Part shown: in pieces, positions 58,193 to 64,000 of the stretch | How positions within the stretch are numbered: position 1 is the first letter of the stretch | Layout: each line of letters starts with the position of its first letter | Source: Campanula takesimana | Taxonomy: Eukaryota; Streptophyta; Magnoliopsida; Asterales; Campanulaceae | Assembly (NCBI GenBank): GCA_026119855.1 | Contig: JAOWBW010000767.1 | Location: 372,001 to 436,000 of the forward strand | Reading direction: 5' to 3' | Length of the DNA stretch: 64,000 bases | Notes under the pieces: model-generated | Databases searched by the model: none | Told to the model about the DNA's origin: nothing | What the model saw: only the letters and a program-made list of their open reading frames with translations | Made by a program: the position numbers and the translations under genes

Positions 58193-59874
58193 CTATGCAA
58201 GAGGAATAAACTCAAGTCCTCGAGAAAATTTCCCTAATTTAGCAGCCGCCTTGCGATTTTCTTCAATTTCTTCTAGTTTAGCAGTCTCGAAATCCAGATG
58301 CCCCTTTTGAGTACCGTCGATATCATTGTCTCCTTCCAAACTCATTCCTTCAATCCCGACCGCTCCCATATCTCCTCCCATTGACAATTCCATTTCTATT
58401 TCGTAAAAAAAAAAAAAAAGAATGCATTTTCTCATACTCCCACCGTCTCCGTCCAAAATGATCTTCATACTTTTTTTGATGTTATTGCGAACGAACTTTG
58501 AGCAATAGTTTTAAGTTGATTTAATTATACTAATGAAAATCTAAAACTTGTTATTGATACACCCATCAACAATAGTATCAATAACAAGTTTTACATTTTC
58601 ATTAGGACAATTAAATCAAACTAAATTCATTGCTCAAAATTCCTTCGCAATAACATCGAAAAAAGTATAAAGATCATTTTAGGACGGAGAGAGTAATTGT
58701 GAAATATGAAGATGAGTATGCACAAAAAATTGAATATGCACATCATCAATCTGATACATTGGAGCATTGTACTGTACAACAATTATTTTATACAACAGTT
58801 CAATGCATATACAAAATTCATAGTATGTATAAATGTATTATTTTCTTTCAATTGGATGCACCCATACAACATACACAATTTTTCTATATGAGTGCACATA
58901 TCACAATATAAAATTCCAAATACTCCTGTTTCTTCTGAATTATCATTTTATTTAGCATTTTTTATTATCTCAGAATTATTTTCTCATTTTTACAATTTAA
59001 GCTTAAAAAATTCATAAACAAAAAGTTAGTGAAGCAAAAGTTCATATTTTTAAATATTTAAATAAGAAATTATTTTGGGACGGAGTGACTATTCATTAAA
59101 AATATGCCCACATTGGAACTCAATGTCATTGCCTCCAAAGGTCAAAAGTGTTACACTTTACCAACTAACCTAGAAAAACTACTTCATCATTGGGTGCACT
59201 CTGCACCCAATATGACTGGCGTTGGTCCGTCTATGGATGCACTAACAACCAAAATGCGGATGTTTCGATATTTTAACTAGATTAAGACTTGTATTTTAAG
59301 ATATACTTTTTCTGTCTCGGAATAAATGTTTTTTAGTTGTGTTTCTTTGATTGACCCAATCTATTTATATGGATATAGAGTAACATTTTCTATGACATTG
59401 CAATGCTTGTGCCTATTAGAATGAGTAATATAAGAAAATCACCAAACTTCATACCCTGTTTTTGATAAGACGCATTTATTTTAGGACAAACGAAATAGAA
59501 AGTAAGAAATTTATTCCGAGACAAGGGAGTATTAAAAAAAATGAATGTTGCTATCAATAAAAAAAAAAAAAATAAAAAAAAATCAAGTCAAGAAATCTAT
59601 AGTATATTGTACCTGGGTTGGAAAGGAGCCACAGGGTGAGAGCACAAAGAATGATGACAAGAGGAATGAGATGAACAGCATTCTCTGATAACTTAGCCCG
59701 AGCTTTCTCTTTCTTGGCCACCTCTGACAGTGGCTCGTATTGAGGCAGCTCGTGCGCTTCCAACGACAATGCTCTTAGGGCAGATGATGACGATGATGAT
59801 GTCGGTGATGTTGGTTTATGATTATAGTAATTGTCGTCGGAGAAGAATCGATTCGCACTTGCTGATCTATACAT
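58193..59874 (-). CDS. Plant-specific single-pass membrane protein, function unknown
   Basis: Two exons, 59874-59613 and 58395-58193, join in phase (G then AA gives Glu) to 154 aa. The N-terminus MYRSASANRFFSDDNYY is followed by a serine/threonine run (21-31), a charged stretch with ALSLEAHELPQYEPLSEVAK, and one hydrophobic segment at about 66-84 (LIPLVIILCALTLWLL). The C-terminal half is acidic, then lysine-rich, and ends KLGKFSRGLEFIPLA. There is no signal peptide and no catalytic motif. The design fits a small membrane-anchored protein. I recall similar uncharacterised plant proteins but no name. The 1.2-kb intron holds three Stowaway-type MITEs. A leader reaches to about 60000. Confidence 0.8.
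58437..58693. mobile_element. Stowaway-type MITE
   Basis: Left CTCCCACCGTCTCCGTCC, right AGGACGGAGAGAG, with TA duplications. The inner arms (TGATGTTATTGCGAACGAAC and its inverse) pair well. It starts 41 bases from exon 2 of the membrane-protein gene. Confidence 0.78.
58970..59086. mobile_element. Degraded Stowaway-like MITE
   Basis: TATTTTCTCATTTTTACAAT and GCATAAAC-like words followed by TTTTGGGACGGAG match the MITEs at 48239 and 49482. The left tip is degraded. Confidence 0.5.
59306..59529. mobile_element. Stowaway-like MITE
   Basis: CTTTTTCTGTCTCGGAATAA at the left and TTATTCCGAGACAAGGGAG at the right pair, with TA duplications. It lies in the intron of the membrane-protein gene. Confidence 0.7.
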
Positions 59875-60249
59875 GGTTTTTTCCTCTGAATTGTTAATCA
59901 AAATGAGAAGGAGTGAGAAAAACAAAAACAAAACAGAGGAGATGAAAGAGAAGTGAGCAGTTGGGAAGATCCAGGAGAGCGGCTTGAATTTTGGAACAAT
60001 CTGTTTTGTTAAAAATAAGGTTGTACATTTTTCATGCTTCTTAAGAAATAAACAATTATGCAATTAAATTTAGTAAAATATTTATTTTAACTTTATTTCA
60101 ATCAAGCTTATTAATAATTAGTATAAAGAAAGTCAAACTAAAACTATTAACGTGGAACGCGTGAAGTATTAACTCGTTATATCTTACACACCTAAATAAA
60201 CAGAAAGTGCATAGCATTTTTATTAACGCGAAAAAATATGTATACCTTA

Positions 60250-60420
60250 GTGTTAGGGACGGCAATTTGACCGAATCCGATCCGTATCCGGGACAATCCG
60301 TACCGTAGCTGGGCGGGTTTGATAACTTTTTTCAAAACCCGGCGGGTCGCGGGTCGGGTTCAGTTGCCCACTAAAAACCGCGGGCCCCGCCCCATTTATT
60401 AATATATGCATTTAATTACT
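60250..60420. mobile_element. hAT-like end fragment
   Basis: GGGACGGCAATTTGACCGAA opens a GC-rich run of GGGCGGGTTTG, GGCGGGTCGCGGGTCGGG and CCGCGGGCCCC words. That is typical of one arm of plant hAT elements with GGCGGGT repeats. No second arm was found. Confidence 0.4.
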
Positions 60421-60700
60421 ATAATGTCCCTAACCTATTTCAATTATTACCTCAACCCTATGCGCACACAGCACACTACGCGTTACAGTCTTACTCTTAC
60501 AGATACACGACTTCTCTCAATTCTATTATTACATCAAACACCTTAGCATTGACTAATCAATCGGAAAGTAGTATAGTAGCAGTATATACTCCTTGATTTA
60601 ATTGCTTGACATTATCGAATATTTTGTATATTCTCAATCAGATTAATGAACGGGAAATTGATCATCATAAATAGTTTATGATTCTATATTCATATGAGTT

Positions 60701-61215
60701 GGCTCTGATACCAATTGTAGGACAATATTACGTACCCGAATTTGTCATCTCGTTGAACCAAGCGCGGAAACGATAATTTGAGCAAGAGACGGCTACTAGA
60801 TCTTCTTTCCCTACTCTTAGCTATGGACAATGGCTTAATGGAATAACCAATATATATAAGCCCAGAGTTTTAGAGTGGGAAAGAAACCTAGCAGTTATTT
60901 TCCTTTTAGAAAACCAATAACCATGTTCCATAAGGACTTTAATATCCTTATTCAATAGGAACTCCAATTTGTGTCCTTCCATCACGGACTCAAATTGGGC
61001 TAAAGCCTAAACTTAATTACAACCCACATCATACAATAAAGTGTGCACAAGCCCATAAATAGATCATATTAACAATTGTGCTTATTGTGCATTGTTCCAT
61101 TAAATAGGACTATAATTATTAATCCGTTTTATTAAAACAAATAAATCTACAATTAATGATAAGCCCAAATAAAAAGTCTAACAAAATCTACATACTTTAA
61201 TTATAATATTCATCA
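60701..61215 (-). mobile_element. Copia-type LTR with primer-binding site, remainder lost
   Basis: TTGGTATCAGAGCC on the minus strand (60701-60714) is a primer-binding site. Just beyond it a block of 500 bases runs from TGTAGGACAATATT to AATATTCATCA, so it has LTR-like TG/CA tips with inverted ends. Only the 5' LTR side of a minus-strand element remains, next to the broken dioxygenase. Confidence 0.6.
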
Positions 61216-61542
61216 GGTTCAGGCAACTAGCCATGTTTCTCGGCTCCTTATAAATAAATGGCGGCGCAGCCTTTTCTCTTCGGCCTACTCTTCGTCCCTT
61301 TTTAATTTACGACTGGACACATTATTTAAGGAAAAAGTAAAAAAAAAATGATGTGTTGTGAGTGTAGATAAGACTGATATTAACACTTGATCGATCAAAT
61401 TTTATTTTTGTTGAATAAAAAAGTAAATTGTGGCTAATATTAATAGGATGAATGAGTACATTTGAAAACCTTATTTGGTCACATTTCACTAATGCACTTC
61501 ATAATTTTTTTTAGGTTCAACTGAGTTGATCATTATTAATAG

Positions 61543-61795
61543 TCTCTCTGTCCCGGAAAGATAGTCCCACCGTTTTCGTTGTTATTACGAAGGAACTTTG
61601 AGCAATAATTAAGGTTACTTTTAATTATCTTAATGTGAATCTAAAAATTGATATTGATAGTATTTATAATGGTGTATCAATAACAATTTTTACATTTTTC
61701 ATTAAAATAATTAAAAGTAGCTTTAATTATTGCTCAAAGTTCCTCTTCATAATAGCAACGAAAAAAATAGGACTATTTTTATAGAACAGATGGAG
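61543..61795. mobile_element. Stowaway-like MITE
   Basis: TCTCTCTGTCCCGGAAAGAT at the left and CTATTTTTATAGAACAGATGG at the right. The inner arms (GTTATTACGAAGGAACTTTG and inverse) pair. It is 65 bases downstream of dioxygenase exon 2. Confidence 0.7.
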
Positions 61796-61861
61796 TATTA
61801 AACTAAGACTATTTTTTTGAGACGTAGAAAATGTTATAAAACGTAGACAAGAGATGCAAAC

Positions 61862-62821
61862 CTATATTCGGGTGGATTAACAGGCCATTGTTGGAGCCAG
61901 TCATTTAAAGGCTGGGCATAATGTTTGAGAAAGACCCTCCAAGATTGGATCTTGTCAACTCCATCCTTCAAGCTTGTACCATATCTGATTGGCTTGTGGA
62001 CGTCATTTGACATGAACATCGTCTTCTCCTCATTCGGCAAGTCGAAGAAATTCGAGGCTGTCGAAAGAGCTCCATCCAATATAGATTGAGGTATTCCATG
62101 GTTGATAATCTTGTTAAGCGTAAGACAGATTAAACAAAAGAAAATGTCTCGTTAGCATTAATAATAATCATATTTAACATCATATCAATGTACAATTTTA
62201 GTTTATGCATGGCCGTTGGTTTACATGTGTGTATATGCATGGCAATCCTTATAATACTGTGTGATATACAAAGTGGTACATATTGCACGTGTAGCCGAAA
62301 GGCTTACAACATAGACTGGCCGTTGGGACTGCATATGTAGAGAGCCAACTTTGATAATATGATAAATTCTGAGGTTCCATATTAAAACCAATTCTTGGTA
62401 AGAGGAGTAGCCTTTGATCATTATATGTTATAGACAAAGCTAGTTTGTTCCCGGTGTAGAATAATGTTCTCTTACAACACATATAAGTATATAGAGTGTG
62501 TGTTGTAGATGGAAAATAATAAGCCCTAGAAGAAAGAAAAAAATAACTTAAAATGTAAGATGCTCAATGTAACAAAACAATCCTTACTTGAAAGAAACCA
62601 TGTCGTAAACATGCATTCCGTATGTTCTCAATAATACGTGACCGTTTGACAGGATCCATCATCTCAACCATATCAACAATGGGCGCATTAACAAGTTGAG
62701 GGTTCTGACTAGGCCTTAGCGAGGGGGAAATCTTGTAACACTCGGGAACGTGACCTAAACCTCTCTCTTGAGCACTTACTCCAATCGGAAAATCTTTCGA
62801 ACTCTCTTCTAACCTCTCCAT
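61862..62821 (-). CDS. 2-oxoglutarate/Fe(II) dioxygenase, 3' truncated (DIOX_N only)
   Basis: Exons 62821-62588 and 62109-61862 join in phase, giving 160 codons and ending at a possible donor (AG then GTTTGC). The protein has the DIOX_N features of plant 2-oxoglutarate oxygenases: VPECYKISPSLRP, PIVDM, the RNACLRHGFFQIINHGIP block across the intron, then FFDLPNEEK and DWLQQWPVNPPEY. It resembles the DMR6-like/flavanone-hydroxylase-like group. The jelly-roll half with the His-x-Asp...His iron site and the RxS 2-oxoglutarate site is not found between 59900 and 61860. That space holds a MITE and an LTR. No frame lesion is seen in the two exons. It is either a pseudogene or, less likely, has a very distant exon. 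The start ATG at 62821 follows a TATA box. Confidence 0.65.
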
Positions 62822-62903
62822 GGGGACCAAAAATGACCTACTTATACCAAATATGGCTCAAATAATTTATTTAGTGAGTGAAACCATGGGCTGATTTGAA
62901 ATG

Positions 62904-62911
62904 GTATATAT
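62904..62911 (-). promoter_or_regulatory. TATA box of the dioxygenase
   Basis: TATATATA on the minus strand, 83 bases before the ATG. The spacing fits a short leader. Confidence 0.5.
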
Positions 62912-63440
62912 AGGCACCTAGATTGAGAAAAGATGTGAATATTTCTTGAGTACTTTGTATATAGAGACTTGAGGAAATGACAAAAAACAAAAGAAAAGTG
63001 AAAATATGGAGCCGTTGAGAAGATATAAATGCTTGGGTGTTGGTTCCTAGGATTGGGACCGAATTGAGACAAGTGGAAAATGCTATACTTGCACTTGGTG
63101 TATAGAAAGATTCTATACACCACAAATAAAATAATGCCAAGTGTCTTAGATAGAGCTGGAAGAATCTTTCTTAAAATGAAAATTTGAATCTGATTTTTTT
63201 GAATTTAAATTCAAATCTAAACAACTTCTTTGGAAGTTAATCAATTGCTAAATAATTAATGAGCTTTTCTTTCCATTCTCTTTTCACAATCCCCCATTTC
63301 TGAAATTATTACCCAACCAAACCTTTAACATTTTTACTTTTATTCTGAGACACTGGAATTTCAAAAATGTAAATTGGGTATGCTTAAAACTGATTGATTA
63401 GGAGAAGATATTTTATTGATTAACTTTTAATCATTGAATC
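62912..63440 (-). promoter_or_regulatory. Upstream region of the dioxygenase
   Basis: The stretch is AT-rich and noncoding. It contains a perfect hairpin at 63097-63121 (GGTGTATAGAA, loop AGA, TTCTATACACC). No MITE ends are seen. Confidence 0.35.
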
Positions 63441-64000
63441 AAAACAAACACTTGTCCACTACTATTACATACTACCACCACCACCACCATTATAGACCAC
63501 TGCCTACCTACACCACCACCGTCCCACCACCGCCTGCTACTTCCACCGGTCATCATAGCCACCACCACCGGATACTACGGCCACCACCACCATTATAGAT
63601 CACTGCCCACCTACAGAGTCTTAAACAAACTTTGAAACTCAGAGGTCGGAGCATCAGCCATGAGCCACCACCACCTCCATTCTCTCTCTGTAACAACCGA
63701 AAGCAACTCAAAAACCTGAGATGCACCACAAAATCGTGAGATGAGTTCAAGAAACACTTAAAGACACACAAGAAAATCCTAAAAAAAAATCAGATCTATG
63801 TCCAAGATACACACAAAAAATCACAAAAAATCCCAGATCTATGTAGATCTGTATTTGCAAACATGAACAAACTAACAAAAAATCTCAACTCTGTGTAGAT
63901 CTGTATTTGCAAACATGAACAAACTCACAAAAATCCCAGACCTGTGTAGATCTGTTTTTTCAAACATGAACTCACAAAAAATCAGATCTTTTTTTATAGA
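63441..64000. repeat. CCA-rich stretch followed by a 56-base tandem repeat
   Basis: Positions 63470-63600 are rich in CCACCACCA, with ACCATTATAGACCACTGCC twice. From about 63826 units of about 56 bases carry TGTAGATCTGTATTTGCAAA and CATGAACAAACT three times, running to the window end. There is no gene here that I can support. It may be the arm of a transposon continuing beyond the window. Confidence 0.6.

Overview
This is a eukaryotic, almost certainly dicot plant, nuclear window. It is AT-rich, its genes are split by GT-AG introns, and its proteins match plant families (EMF2, SHAQKYF-type MYB, RABD2, DIOX_N dioxygenase). The sequence between genes is a dense mosaic of plant transposons. I cannot fix the species. 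The many Stowaway-type MITEs with CTCCCTCCGT ends fit several dicot families.

Genes. (1) 1161-19380, minus: an EMBRYONIC FLOWER 2 (EMF2) Polycomb gene. Seventeen coding exons could be phased and give 513 codons. The C-terminal VEFS box would lie left of base 1. (2) 47181-50042, plus: a complete six-exon single-repeat MYB factor of 317 aa with an N-terminal CCHC knuckle. (3) 51675-55668, minus: a complete eight-exon RABD2/Rab1 GTPase of 203 aa. (4) 58193-59874, minus: a two-exon, single-pass membrane protein of 154 aa, plant-specific and without a name I recognise. (5) 61862-62821, minus: the first two exons of a 2-oxoglutarate/Fe(II) dioxygenase, with no catalytic exon visible. Between EMF2 and the MYB gene (19.4-47.0 kb) I see no host gene.

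Transposons. The EMF2 introns hold two hAT elements with exact 8-bp target duplications, several Stowaway MITEs, and a 2.2-kb Mutator-like element (MULE) with further insertions inside it. From 19.5 to 31 kb come Stowaways, a LINE remnant, a Helitron, a PIF/Harbinger-like element split by a MULE, and a foldback family. From 30.7 to 46.7 kb lies a retrotransposon nest. A plus-strand Ty1-copia element (31522-42772, target duplication AAAAC) sits in the integrase region of a minus-strand copia element. Its left LTR was then hit by two MULEs, each with an exact 9-bp duplication. A hAT element and a SINE entered a duplicated segment whose second copy still shows both empty sites.

I found no CRISPR array, operon, rRNA or credible tRNA gene, and no new enzymatic system. 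The most unusual material is the dated nest of insertions, the MULEs carrying gene-like inserts or complete foldbacks, the Helitron with an internal minisatellite, and the transposon load inside EMF2. Exon limits were set by hand from splice signals, reading phase and remembered family sequence. No database search was run.
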